7,346 nt of DNA from NCBI GenBank assembly GCA_012799425.1, contig JAAZLF010000496.1, forward strand, positions 1 through 7,346, read 5' to 3'. Source of the DNA: Actinomycetales bacterium (GTDB taxonomy: Bacteria > Actinomycetota > Actinomycetes > Actinomycetales > Dermabacteraceae). A program made the position numbers and the translations under genes. Shown here piece after piece: positions 1 through 6,637 of this stretch (position 1 is its first letter; the number at the start of each line of letters is the position of its first letter). The notes beneath the pieces are model-generated. The model ran no database searches. It was not told where the DNA came from and saw only the letters and a program-made list of their open reading frames with translations.

Positions 1-5
1 CGGCC

Positions 6-2477
6 TCAGCCGTTGTCGCCGCCGGTGTCCGGTGGGGTCCCGCCCGGCACGGAGTCACCGCCATCGCCCCACTGCCACTGCGTGATCTCCGGGGCGTCCT
101 CCCCGTGCTCGTAGGCGTGGGCCCGTGCCCGGATCCGCGTGTCCACCATCTCCTGGCGCAGGCCCGCATAGCGGACCCCCAGCCCTTCGACCCGGTCGAT
201 CACGTCCATCACCAGGTGGTAGCGGTCCGCATCGTTGAGCATCAGCATGTCGAAGGGGGTCGTGGTGGTCCCCTCCTCGGTGTATCCGCGCACGTGGATC
301 CGCGAGGTGCGGTCGTGACGGTAGGCGAGGCGATGGATCAGCCAGGGGTAGCCGTGATACGCGAACACCACCGGGGTCCCGCGCCCGAAATACCCCTCGA
401 AGTCGCTCTGCGAGAGGCCGTGCGGGTGCTCGCTGTCATCCTGGAGCCGCATCAGATCCACCACATTGAGCACCCTGACCCGCAGGCCCGGGATCTGCTC
501 GCGCAGGATCTTCGCGGCGGCGAGCACCTCGATCGTGGGGATGTCCCCGGCGCAGGCCAGGACCACGTCCGGTTCCTGCCCGCGCTCCTCCGTGCCGGCC
601 CATTCCCAGATGCCCAGGCCGCGCGTGCAGTGGACGATCGCCTCGTCCATGTCGAGCCAGGTGGGTCCCGGCTGCTTGCCGGCGACGACCACGTTCACGT
701 ACTGCTTCGAGCGCAGGCAGTGGTCGTAGGTGGACAGCAGCGTGTTGGCATCCGGCGGGAGGTAGACCCGCACGATCTCCGCCTTCTTGTTGACCATGTG
801 ATCGATGAAGCCCGGGTCCTGATGGGAGAATCCGTTGTGGTCCTGCCGCCACACGTGAGAGCTCAGCAGGTAGTTGAGCGAGGCGATCGGTCGGCGCCAC
901 TCGAGCTCGTTCGTCACCTTCAGCCACTTGGCGTGCTGGTTGACCATCGAATCGACGATGTGGATGAACGCCTCGTAGGAAGAGAACATGCCGTGGCGCC
1001 CGGTGAGCAGGTAGCCCTCGAGCCAGCCCTGGCATTGATGCTCCGAGAGCACCTCCATCACCTGCCCGGCGCGGGCGAGGTGCTCGGAGCGGTCGTGCTC
1101 CTCGATCTCGGCGTTCCACTGCTTGTCGGTGGCCTCGTAGACGGTCTGCAGGCGGTTCGAGGCGGTCTCGTCGGGGCCGAAGATCCGGAAGCTGCGCGGG
1201 TTCTCGCGCACCACGTCCCGCAGCCAGGTGCCGAGCACCTTCGTCGCCTCCGCGATGGTGCCACCGGGCTCGGGGACCTCGACCGCGTAGTCGCGGAAGT
1301 CGGGCAGGCGCAGGGGAGTGAGCACGCTGCCGCCGTTGGTGGAGGGGTTCGCGGACATCCGCAGCTCTCCCTGCGGTGCGAGTGCGGCGATCTCCTCGCG
1401 CAGCCGCCCGGCGCGGTCGAACAGCTCCTGCGGCCTGTACGAGCGCAGCCACTCGTCGAGCTGGGCGAGGTGCTCGTCGTCATCACGGGCGCCGCCCAGC
1501 GGCACCTGGTGAGAGCGCCAGGAGCCCTCCGCCCGCTCTCCGTCGACCGTCTCGGGGCCGGTCCAGCCCTTCGGGGTGCGCAGGACGATCATCGGCCAGG
1601 CGGGGCGCTGCGTCTCGCGACCGGCGGCGGCATCCTCCTGCGCGGCATGTTTGATCTCGGCGATCTGGTCGAGTGCGGCATCGAGGACCTCCGCGAAGCG
1701 CCGGTGGGTCTCCAGCGGGTCCTCGTCGTCGAAGCCGCCGGTGAAGAACAGCGGGGTGTGCCCGTATCCGCGCAGCAGCGCCTCGAGCTCGTCCTCCCCG
1801 ATGCGGGCGAGCACCGTGGGGTTGGCGATCTTGTACCCGTTCAGGTGCAGGATCGGCAGCACCACGCCGTCCTGCTGGGGGTTGGTGAACTTGTTCGAGT
1901 GCCAGGAGGTCGCCAGCGGGCCCGTCTCCGCCTCCCCGTCCCCGATCACCGTGAAGGCGATCTGATCGGGGCTGTCGAACATCGCGCCATAGGCGTGGGA
2001 GAGGGAGTACCCCAGCTCGCCGCCCTCGTGGATCGATCCCGGGGTCTCGGGCGCGGCATGGGAGGGGATCCCGCCGGGGAAGGAGAACTGGGTGAACAGC
2101 CGCTGCATCCCGGCTTCGTCCTCGCTCACCGCCGGATACACCTCGGAGTAGGTGCCCTCGAGGTAGGTCGAGGCGACGATCCCGGGGCCGCCGTGCCCGG
2201 GGCCGGTGATGAACATGGCCTTCAGACCGCGCTGACCGATCGCTCGGTTGGCGTGCGCGTACAGGAAGGTCAGGCCGGGGGTGGTGCCCCAGTGGCCCAG
2301 CAGCCGCGGCTTGACGTGCTCCCGCTGCAGGGGTCGGCGCAGCAGCGGGTTGTCCTGGAGATAGATCTGGCCGACCGAGAGGTAGTTCGCCGCGCGCCAC
2401 CAGGCGTGGAGCTGTTCGAGCTCGTGAGCGGACGGTGCGGCGGCGGGGGAGTCGGGCCAGCGGGCGAGCGTGGTCAT
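6..2477 (-). CDS. xfp: Phosphoketolase (xylulose-5-phosphate/fructose-6-phosphate), complete
   Basis: This is a thiamine-diphosphate enzyme of the cytoplasm. By family knowledge it splits xylulose 5-phosphate, and often fructose 6-phosphate, with inorganic phosphate to give acetyl phosphate plus glyceraldehyde 3-phosphate or erythrose 4-phosphate. The 823-residue length is normal for the family. Visible family blocks are GPGHGGPG (about residues 92-99), EGGELGY (151-157), the cofactor-binding GDGEAETG (179-186), SHQDPG (551-556) and PDANT (575-579), all conserved in phosphoketolases. The frame stays open upstream to 2531, but I chose the ATG at 2477: GGAAGG lies six bases before it, the protein then begins MTTLARW, and the extra upstream codons overlap a promoter-like region. 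The last 20 residues after the usual ITQWQW end (798-803) are Gly/Asp/Pro-rich and look like a tail outside the fold. No acetate kinase or phosphotransacetylase gene is visible beside it. Dual substrate use is inferred, not seen. Confidence 0.96.
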   Translation of the reverse strand: MTTLARWPDSPAAAPSAHELEQLHAWWRAANYLSVGQIYLQDNPLLRRPLQREHVKPRLLGHWGTTPGLTFLYAHANRAIGQRGLKAMFITGPGHGGPGIVASTYLEGTYSEVYPAVSEDEAGMQRLFTQFSFPGGIPSHAAPETPGSIHEGGELGYSLSHAYGAMFDSPDQIAFTVIGDGEAETGPLATSWHSNKFTNPQQDGVVLPILHLNGYKIANPTVLARIGEDELEALLRGYGHTPLFFTGGFDDEDPLETHRRFAEVLDAALDQIAEIKHAAQEDAAAGRETQRPAWPMIVLRTPKGWTGPETVDGERAEGSWRSHQVPLGGARDDDEHLAQLDEWLRSYRPQELFDRAGRLREEIAALAPQGELRMSANPSTNGGSVLTPLRLPDFRDYAVEVPEPGGTIAEATKVLGTWLRDVVRENPRSFRIFGPDETASNRLQTVYEATDKQWNAEIEEHDRSEHLARAGQVMEVLSEHQCQGWLEGYLLTGRHGMFSSYEAFIHIVDSMVNQHAKWLKVTNELEWRRPIASLNYLLSSHVWRQDHNGFSHQDPGFIDHMVNKKAEIVRVYLPPDANTLLSTYDHCLRSKQYVNVVVAGKQPGPTWLDMDEAIVHCTRGLGIWEWAGTEERGQEPDVVLACAGDIPTIEVLAAAKILREQIPGLRVRVLNVVDLMRLQDDSEHPHGLSQSDFEGYFGRGTPVVFAYHGYPWLIHRLAYRHDRTSRIHVRGYTEEGTTTTPFDMLMLNDADRYHLVMDVIDRVEGLGVRYAGLRQEMVDTRIRARAHAYEHGEDAPEITQWQWGDGGDSVPGGTPPDTGGDNG

Positions 2478-2497
2478 GGCACCTTCCGGGTCGGGGC

Positions 2498-2519
2498 CCC
2501 TGCAGGAGCTCCCGCAGGG
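2498..2519. promoter_or_regulatory. 22-bp imperfect dyad in the xfp leader (operator or RNA hairpin)
   Basis: The two 11-base halves, CCCTGCAGGAG and CTCCCGCAGGG, pair at 10 of 11 positions; the only mismatch is 2504 with 2513. In xfp mRNA that mismatch becomes a G-U pair, so the transcript could also fold into a continuous stem. The dyad sits just after the predicted transcription start and before the GGAAGG ribosome binding site. That position suits a repressor site or a leader hairpin affecting translation. The symmetry is seen directly; the function is inferred. Confidence 0.4.
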
Positions 2520-2529
2520 CGACACCCTC

Positions 2530-2558
2530 ACCGTATGGCCGGGCCCGGCTGCTGGGAA
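2530..2558 (-). promoter_or_regulatory. Candidate xfp promoter
   Basis: Read on the minus strand, TTCCCA (2553-2558) is followed after exactly 17 bases by TACGGT (2530-2535), which fits the actinobacterial TAnnnT form of the -10 element. Transcription would start near 2523 and give a leader of about 46 bases. The spacer contains a perfect 12-bp palindrome, GCCGGGCCCGGC (2538-2549), which could bind a regulator but is made only of G and C and may be chance in such GC-rich DNA. Confidence 0.35.
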
Positions 2559-2621
2559 GGGACCGCCGGTGGGGTGCCGCCGCGGTGAGAGGTCGATGAG
2601 GCCGCGATGAGAGAGTGCTCA

Positions 2622-2656
2622 GGAACGTTCCCGCGGGGCGGATCGCCTCATAGCCT
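2622..2656 (+). promoter_or_regulatory. Candidate promoter of the PepSY lipoprotein gene with overlapping palindrome
   Basis: TTCCCG (2628-2633) and TAGCCT (2651-2656) are separated by 17 bases, predicting a start near 2663 and a leader of about 58 bases. The -35 hexamer overlaps a perfect 10-bp palindrome, GGAACGTTCC (2622-2631), a natural place for a regulator to block or recruit polymerase. The hexamers match consensus only moderately, so this is a candidate based on spacing and position. Confidence 0.33.
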
Positions 2657-2720
2657 GGAGCCGAACGCACCACCCCGGACCCGTCGCCGCACGGGTCGAC
2701 CCCGATGAGAGGCAGGCATC

Positions 2721-3437
2721 ATGCTCCGCACCACCCTCCGCTCCCGCACCTCCGCCCGGGGCCTCGCGCTGGGCACGCTCCTGCTCGTGGCGGCCTCCGG
2801 ATGTGGCGGATCCGGGCAGGAGGACGGCGCGGGTACGCCCTCGGAGGGCCCCGGGATCACCCAGGAGGGCGGCGACGGCGCCGAGGAAGATCCCGCAGGG
2901 GGCCCGGGGGCGAGCGATGACGGCGGAGATGCCGCCCCCGACGACGGGGCCGACGGCTCGGGCGGCGACGCGGCCGGCACGGCGGAGCCCCTGCCCGCGG
3001 AGGCAGACCTCGCCACCGAACAGCTGCCGGTCCCCGCTGAGGAGGCGGTCGAGATCGGTGTCGAGGCCGCGGGCGGAGGTGACCTGGTGCAGATCCAGAT
3101 CGACCACGATGACGACCGCTGGGAGTGGGAGCTCGAGATCGTCGCGGACGGCACCCAGCACGAGCTCGACATCGATGCCACCACCGGCGAGGTGACTCAG
3201 CACGACAGGGACGAGGACGACGACCGGGATCCGGCGATCGACGTCACCTCGCCGCTCGCCCACGCCGAGGCGCTCGAGATCGCCGTCGGCGAGGTGCCCG
3301 GGCGCGTCAGCGCCTGGGAGCTCGGTTCCGACGACGGCGTGGTCCGCTACCAGGTCGAGATCGATCGCAGCGAGGGCGGTGACGACGTCGAGGTCGAGAT
3401 CGATGTGGAGACCGGCGAGGTCCGCGTCGACGACTGA
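2721..3437 (+). CDS. Secreted lipoprotein with two PepSY-like repeats
   Basis: The 238-residue product starts with a basic n-region (MLRTTLRSRTSARG), a hydrophobic stretch (about 15-25) and a lipobox-like ASGC, so Cys28 is the probable lipidated first residue of an outer-membrane-leaflet-facing, cell-surface lipoprotein. Residues 29-95 form a flexible Gly/Asp/Glu/Pro linker. Two PepSY-like units follow, at about 105-160 and 177-238. Each begins with an Ala/Glu-rich helix, continues into strands (LVQIQI, WEWELEIV; VVRYQVEI, DVEVEIDV) and closes with the typical D-x-x-TGEV turn (IDATTGEV, IDVETGEV). PepSY domains are often linked to inhibition of peptidases or to cell-surface regulation, but no partner can be named here. 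The protein is strongly acidic. GAGG eight bases before the ATG is a modest ribosome binding site. The gene converges with the amidohydrolase gene. Exact role unknown. Confidence 0.85.
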   Translation: MLRTTLRSRTSARGLALGTLLLVAASGCGGSGQEDGAGTPSEGPGITQEGGDGAEEDPAGGPGASDDGGDAAPDDGADGSGGDAAGTAEPLPAEADLATEQLPVPAEEAVEIGVEAAGGGDLVQIQIDHDDDRWEWELEIVADGTQHELDIDATTGEVTQHDRDEDDDRDPAIDVTSPLAHAEALEIAVGEVPGRVSAWELGSDDGVVRYQVEIDRSEGGDDVEVEIDVETGEVRVDD

Positions 3438-4610
3438 TCAGCGCGCGGCGACCACCGGCTCACCGGACCCGTCGCGTCGCATGACCTCCTGACCGGCCTG
3501 CCACACCTGCAGGGTGCGGTGACGCAGATCCAGCGGATCGCCCTCCCAGAGCACCAGATCGGCGTCCTTGCCAGGAACCAGGGAGCCGAGCCGGTCCGCG
3601 AGACCCAGCACCTCGGCCGGGTTCAGGGTGATCGCCCGCAGCGCCTCCTGCGCAGCCATTCCGTGCTTGACCGCGAGCGCCGCCTGATCGACGAGGAATT
3701 CGATCGGCACCACCGGATGGTCGGTGATGATCGAGACCTTCACCCCGGCGGCGGTGAGGATGCCCGGGGCCTTCGGGGTGCGGTGGCGCACCTCGACCTT
3801 CGAGCGGGAGACGATCAGCGGTCCGTAGAGCACCGGCACCCCGGCTGCCGCGATCTTGTCCGCGATCAGGTAGGACTCGGTGCCGTGGTCGAGCACCAGG
3901 TCGAAGCCGAACTCCTCGGCGATGCGCAGCGCGGTGGCGATGTCGTCCGCCCGGTGGGAGTGCTGGCGCCACGGGATCTCCCGCTCGAGCACCCGGCACA
4001 GCGCTTCCGAGACGAGGTCGGCGTCGCGTTCCTCGGCGGGCTTCGCGGCCCAGGCCCGGGCCCTGGCGAACGCCTGGCGGATGGTCAGCGCGACCCCGAG
4101 TCTGGTCGAGGGGGTCTGCGTGCGCTCGCCGTAGACGCGCTTGGGGTTCTCGCCGAGCGCGGCCTTCAGCCCGGAGGGGCTGCGCAGCACCATGTCGTCC
4201 ACCACCCGGCCGTGGGTGCGGATCGCGACCGCCAGCCCGCCGATCGGATTGCCGGAGCCGGGGTTCACGTTCACTGCGGTGATGCCGCCGATGATCGCGT
4301 CGTCGAAGCCCACCTCGACGGGGTTGATCGCATCGATCGCCCGGGCCGCGGCCATCACCGGATCGGTCATCTCGTTGGTGTCCTGGCCGGCCCAGCCCTC
4401 GCCCTCCTCGTCCACGCCCAGGTGGACGTGGGCGTCGATGAAGCCGGGCAGCAGCCAGCCTCCGGCGGCGTCCACCACCTCGGTGCCGTCCGGGACGTCG
4501 ATGTCCGGGCCGAGCTCGGCGATCCGTCCGTCTCGCACGAGGACGGTCCCGTCGAACGGCTCGCCCTCGATCGGGACGACATGGGCATGGGTGATGGCGA
4601 GGAGCGTCAT
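3438..4610 (-). CDS. Metal-dependent amidohydrolase, imidazolonepropionase-like (COG1228 type)
   Basis: The 390-residue protein has the amidohydrolase plan: a small N-terminal beta domain, PGFIDAHVHLG with the metal-binding H-x-H (His61, His63), a barrel with HSH (His217, His219), DHGTE (His242) and TDHP (Asp297), and the C-terminal SLVPGKDADLVLWEGDPL block that closes the beta domain. GENPKRVYGE and GNPIGG are typical of the imidazolonepropionase-like group, which also includes prolidase-like and other C-N bond hydrolases. The substrate cannot be told from sequence, and no histidine-degradation genes are nearby, so I do not call it HutI. A GTG start at 4622 would add four residues. I prefer the ATG at 4610 because a promoter-like pair ends eight bases before it. 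AGGGGG lies only one base from this ATG, too close for a normal ribosome binding site. No signal peptide, so cytoplasmic. Confidence 0.9.
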   Translation of the reverse strand: MTLLAITHAHVVPIEGEPFDGTVLVRDGRIAELGPDIDVPDGTEVVDAAGGWLLPGFIDAHVHLGVDEEGEGWAGQDTNEMTDPVMAAARAIDAINPVEVGFDDAIIGGITAVNVNPGSGNPIGGLAVAIRTHGRVVDDMVLRSPSGLKAALGENPKRVYGERTQTPSTRLGVALTIRQAFARARAWAAKPAEERDADLVSEALCRVLEREIPWRQHSHRADDIATALRIAEEFGFDLVLDHGTESYLIADKIAAAGVPVLYGPLIVSRSKVEVRHRTPKAPGILTAAGVKVSIITDHPVVPIEFLVDQAALAVKHGMAAQEALRAITLNPAEVLGLADRLGSLVPGKDADLVLWEGDPLDLRHRTLQVWQAGQEVMRRDGSGEPVVAAR

Positions 4611-4618
4611 GCCCCCTG

Positions 4619-4647
4619 ACACTGGGCCGACCGAACGGTGGAGTCAA
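4619..4647 (-). promoter_or_regulatory. Candidate promoter giving a leaderless amidohydrolase mRNA
   Basis: On the minus strand TTGACT (4642-4647), five of six to the -35 consensus, is followed after 17 bases by CAGTGT (4619-4624). Eight bases later comes the ATG at 4610, so transcription would start at or next to the A of the start codon. The -10 match is weak (A at position 2 and the final T), but the -35 match and spacing are good. Confidence 0.4.
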
Positions 4648-4683
4648 GTTCCCGCTTCCCCGGCGCGTGCGCCCCCGCCCCAC

Positions 4684-4689
4684 TACTGT
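4684..4689 (+). promoter_or_regulatory. Candidate -10 element giving a leaderless ppk2 mRNA
   Basis: TACTGT fits the TAnnnT -10 form and ends six bases before the ATG at 4696, so the seventh base downstream, the usual start point, is the A of the start codon. No purine-rich ribosome binding site is present in the pyrimidine-rich stretch before the ATG. I found no -35 hexamer at normal spacing, so only the -10 supports this call. Confidence 0.4.
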
Positions 4690-4695
4690 GCCCCT

Positions 4696-5574
4696 ATGTC
4701 GAAGAAGAAGAGGAAGAAGCCCGCCGCAGAGCAGACGCCCCTCGGGTTCCCGATCCCCTCGGGCTGGAAGGGCGAGGTCACCGACTTCGATCCCCGCGCC
4801 ACCCCAGGATTCGACGGGAAGAAAGCAGACGGCAAGGAGTTGCTGGCCCTGCGTGACAACGCCCTCGACGAACTGCAGGAGCGGCTGTACGCGGCACATC
4901 ACGGGCGGGCCGACGGGCGTTCCGTGCTGCTGATCGTGCAGGGGATGGACACCTCCGGCAAGGGCGGCATCATGCGCCACGTGGTCAGGAACGTGGACCC
5001 GCAGGGCGTGGACATCACCGCGTTCAAGGCCCCCACCTCGGCGGAGAAGCGCCATGACTTCCTCTGGCGGATCCGCAGGCGCACGCCCGCGCCGGGCATC
5101 ATCGGGGTCTTCGACCGTTCGCACTACGAGGATGTGCTGATCCACCGCGTCCACGGCTGGGCCGACGCGAAGGAGATCCGGGACCGCTGCACGGCGATCA
5201 ACGCCTTCGAGCGCGAGCTGACCGAGGCGGGCACCGTCATCGTGAAGGTCATGCTCCACATCTCGGCCCAGGAGCAGGGCGAGCGCCTGATGGAGCGTCT
5301 CGACCGGCAGGACAAGCACTGGAAGTACAGCCCGGGCGATGTGGACGAGCGCCTGCACTGGGACGACTACATGGAGGCGTACACCAGGGCTCTGCGTGCC
5401 ACCTCGACCGTCGGCGCCCCGTGGACAGTGGTCCCCGCCGACCGCAAGTGGTACTCGCGCATCGCGGTGCAGCAGCTGCTGCTGAACGCGCTCGAGGGCA
5501 TCGACCCGCAGTGGCCCGCCGCGGAGTTCGACGTCGAGGAGGAGAAGCAGCGGCTGCGCGCCACGATGGGATGA
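4696..5574 (+). CDS. ppk2: Polyphosphate kinase 2 family (polyphosphate:nucleotide phosphotransferase)
   Basis: PPK2 enzymes transfer phosphate between inorganic polyphosphate and nucleoside mono- or diphosphates in the cytoplasm, and so help restore the nucleotide pool. The 292-residue protein shows the P-loop GMDTSGKGG (83-91), the lid region rich in Arg and Pro (about 113-134, including [10 protein letters not shown]), the Walker B segment FDRSHYEDV (139-147) and the late KWYSR block (251-255). [16 protein letters not shown] and RSHYEDVL resemble the polyP:NMP/NDP kinases often called class III, more than class I proteins with FDRSWYNRA; the class is an inference. The N-terminus carries a Lys/Arg run (SKKKRKK). 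The frame is open far upstream, but residues before this ATG do not resemble the family and overlap the divergent promoter. The gene is divergent from the amidohydrolase and stands 59 bases ahead of tpx, with no obvious terminator between. Confidence 0.93.
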   Translation: MSKKKRKKPAAEQTPLGFPIPSGWKGEVTDFDPRATPGFDGKKADGKELLALRDNALDELQERLYAAHHGRADGRSVLLIVQGMDTSGKGGIMRHVVRNVDPQGVDITAFKAPTSAEKRHDFLWRIRRRTPAPGIIGVFDRSHYEDVLIHRVHGWADAKEIRDRCTAINAFERELTEAGTVIVKVMLHISAQEQGERLMERLDRQDKHWKYSPGDVDERLHWDDYMEAYTRALRATSTVGAPWTVVPADRKWYSRIAVQQLLLNALEGIDPQWPAAEFDVEEEKQRLRATMG

Positions 5575-5598
5575 CCTCGGCGCTTCACGTGGCCCGGG

Positions 5599-5627
5599 TT
5601 GTGTCTGTCGCGTCAGGGGCCGATGAT
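5599..5627 (+). promoter_or_regulatory. Candidate promoter giving a leaderless tpx mRNA
   Basis: TTGTGT (5599-5604) and GATGAT (5622-5627, four of six to TATAAT) are separated by 17 bases. The ATG of tpx begins seven bases after the -10, which would make its A the first transcribed base. Only a GGGG lies close to the ATG, so a normal ribosome binding site is doubtful. Transcription from ppk2 could also read through, as the 59-base gap has no clear hairpin. Confidence 0.38.
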
Positions 5628-5633
5628 GGGGCC

Positions 5634-6131
5634 ATGGCTTCCATCACCTTCCAGAGCAATCCCGTCACCACCGTCGGCGAGCTGCCCGCGACCGGCTCGG
5701 CCCTGCCGGCCTTCGAGCTCGTCGGCCAGGACCTCGCCGCCGTCTCGAGCGCCGATCTCGCCGGCAAGCGCATCGTGCTGAACATCTTCCCCTCGCTGGA
5801 CACCGGCACCTGCGCGATGAGCGTCCGAGCGTTCAACGAGCTCGCCGCCGGCCTCGAGAACACCGTGGTCGTCTGCGTCTCGAAGGACCTCCCGTTCGCG
5901 CAGGCCCGCTTCTGCGGCGCCGAGGGTCTCGAGAACGTCGTCACCGGCTCCGCCTTCCGCTCCTCCTTCGGTGAGGACTTCGGCGTGACCATGCAGGACG
6001 GCCCGCTCGCCGGGCTCCTCTCCCGCGCCGTGATCGTCACTGACGCCGACGGCACCATCGTGCACACCCAGCAGGTCGGCGAGATCGCCGACGAGCCTGA
6101 TTACGACGCCGCGCGCGCCGCGCTGAACTGA
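5634..6131 (+). CDS. tpx: Thiol peroxidase (atypical 2-Cys peroxiredoxin)
   Basis: Tpx reduces hydrogen peroxide and organic hydroperoxides in the cytoplasm using electrons from thioredoxin. The 165-residue protein matches the family along its length: [13 protein letters not shown] at the start, [17 protein letters not shown] with the peroxidatic Cys60 and the conserved Thr57, [16 protein letters not shown] with the resolving Cys94, and Arg131 in LSRAVIV near the active site. The loop reads DTGTC where Escherichia coli has DTGVC, a mild change that leaves the catalytic Thr and Cys intact. The ATG at 5634 gives the standard family N-terminus; the open frame upstream overlaps the end of ppk2 and is not protein-like for this family. 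A strong terminator follows 15 bases after the stop codon. Confidence 0.97.
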   Translation: MASITFQSNPVTTVGELPATGSALPAFELVGQDLAAVSSADLAGKRIVLNIFPSLDTGTCAMSVRAFNELAAGLENTVVVCVSKDLPFAQARFCGAEGLENVVTGSAFRSSFGEDFGVTMQDGPLAGLLSRAVIVTDADGTIVHTQQVGEIADEPDYDAARAALN

Positions 6132-6146
6132 GCCCGATGCTCGATG

Positions 6147-6186
6147 GACCCGGCCTGCGCCTCGGCGCCGGCCGGGTCTTCGCTTT
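6147..6186 (+). terminator. Intrinsic terminator after tpx
   Basis: GACCCGGCC (6147-6155) pairs perfectly with GGCCGGGTC (6170-6178). Inside, after one mismatch, GCGC (6157-6160) pairs with GCGC (6165-6168) around a CTCG loop. The stem is followed by TTCGCTTT, a moderately T-rich tract. The hairpin lies between tpx and the DUF488 gene, so it probably ends the tpx transcript, at least in part. Confidence 0.8.
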
Positions 6187-6196
6187 CCGGCACCCG

Positions 6197-6203
6197 AAGG
6201 AGG
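6197..6203 (+). promoter_or_regulatory. Strong Shine-Dalgarno sequence of the DUF488 gene
   Basis: AAGGAGG is a near-perfect match to the end of 16S rRNA and lies four bases before the ATG at 6208. It fixes the start codon and contrasts with the absent or weak sites before the neighbouring genes, showing that this gene is translated from a transcript with a leader. Confidence 0.8.
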
Positions 6204-6207
6204 AACG

Positions 6208-6588
6208 ATGACCGCCCTGAGGATCGACCTCGTGCGTGTCCAGGACGTGCTCGATGACGCCGGGCCCGGCGCGGGGGAGCGCCGCGTACTGGTGGACCGG
6301 CTGTGGCCGCGTGGTGTGAAGAAGGAGCGTCTGCGCTACGACGACTGGGACAAGGACGCCGCTCCCAGCTCGGAGCTCCGCACCGCGTTCCACAGCGGGG
6401 AGCTCGGCTTCAAGGACTTCGCCCGGCACTACCGCCGCGAGCTCGAGGACTCCGGAGCCGCCCAGGCGCTGCATGAGCGCATCCTGGAGGCGGGCGCCGA
6501 GCGTGCCGTGCTGCTGTACGCGGCGAAGGACACCGCGCACAACCACGCCCTGGTGCTCCGCGACGCCCTCGTCGACCTGGAGGGATGA
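6208..6588 (+). CDS. DUF488 / YeaO-like conserved protein
   Basis: The 126-residue cytoplasmic protein belongs to the DUF488 (COG3189, YeaO) family of unknown biochemical function. Family signatures are VLVDRLWPRGVKKE (27-40), WDKDAAPSSELRTAF (47-61) and LLYAAKDTAHNHA (102-114), with the expected full length. These conserved Arg, Asp, Trp and His residues suggest a nucleotide- or metal-binding pocket, but this is a guess. The gene starts 21 bases after the tpx terminator and has its own strong ribosome binding site. I found no clear promoter in the gap, so it may depend on read-through past the hairpin or on a promoter I cannot recognise. Its stop is 63 bases before the TauE/SafE start. Confidence 0.9.
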   Translation: MTALRIDLVRVQDVLDDAGPGAGERRVLVDRLWPRGVKKERLRYDDWDKDAAPSSELRTAFHSGELGFKDFARHYRRELEDSGAAQALHERILEAGAERAVLLYAAKDTAHNHALVLRDALVDLEG

Positions 6589-6637
6589 CGGTGCCTGCCA
6601 CGTCTCGGCGCCCGGCCCGCCGCACCGTGAACCTCTG

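Noticed and set aside
2478..2531. Upstream extension of xfp by 18 codons
   Set aside because: The added residues do not look like the family, they cover the leader dyad and the -10 region, and the ATG at 2477 has a good ribosome binding site.
105..2588. 827-codon open frame on the plus strand across the whole phosphoketolase gene
   Set aside because: It lies antisense to a clearly conserved gene, has a repetitive Val/Arg/His/Gly composition typical of reverse frames of GC-rich genes, and shows no family motif.
1483..2673. 396-codon minus-strand frame overlapping the start of xfp
   Set aside because: It is a shifted frame of xfp, very rich in Arg, Pro and Ala, without recognisable domains.
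2586..2715. Repeated CGATGAG/GATGAGAG words in the xfp-lipoprotein intergenic region
   Set aside because: The copies are short, irregularly spaced and not flanked by other symmetry, so I cannot separate them from chance.
2619..3263. 214-codon minus-strand frame antisense to the PepSY lipoprotein
   Set aside because: The plus-strand frame has a signal peptide, lipobox and PepSY repeats; the reverse frame has none of these and mirrors the Asp/Glu codons as Val/Leu.
3460..5358. 632-codon minus-strand frame covering parts of the amidohydrolase and ppk2 genes
   Set aside because: It runs antisense to ppk2 and out of frame with the amidohydrolase; its product is Arg/Gly-rich in the second half and unlike any family.
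5575..5633. Possible terminator between ppk2 and tpx
   Set aside because: Only a short CCCGGG self-complement is present and no T tract follows, so no terminator can be supported.
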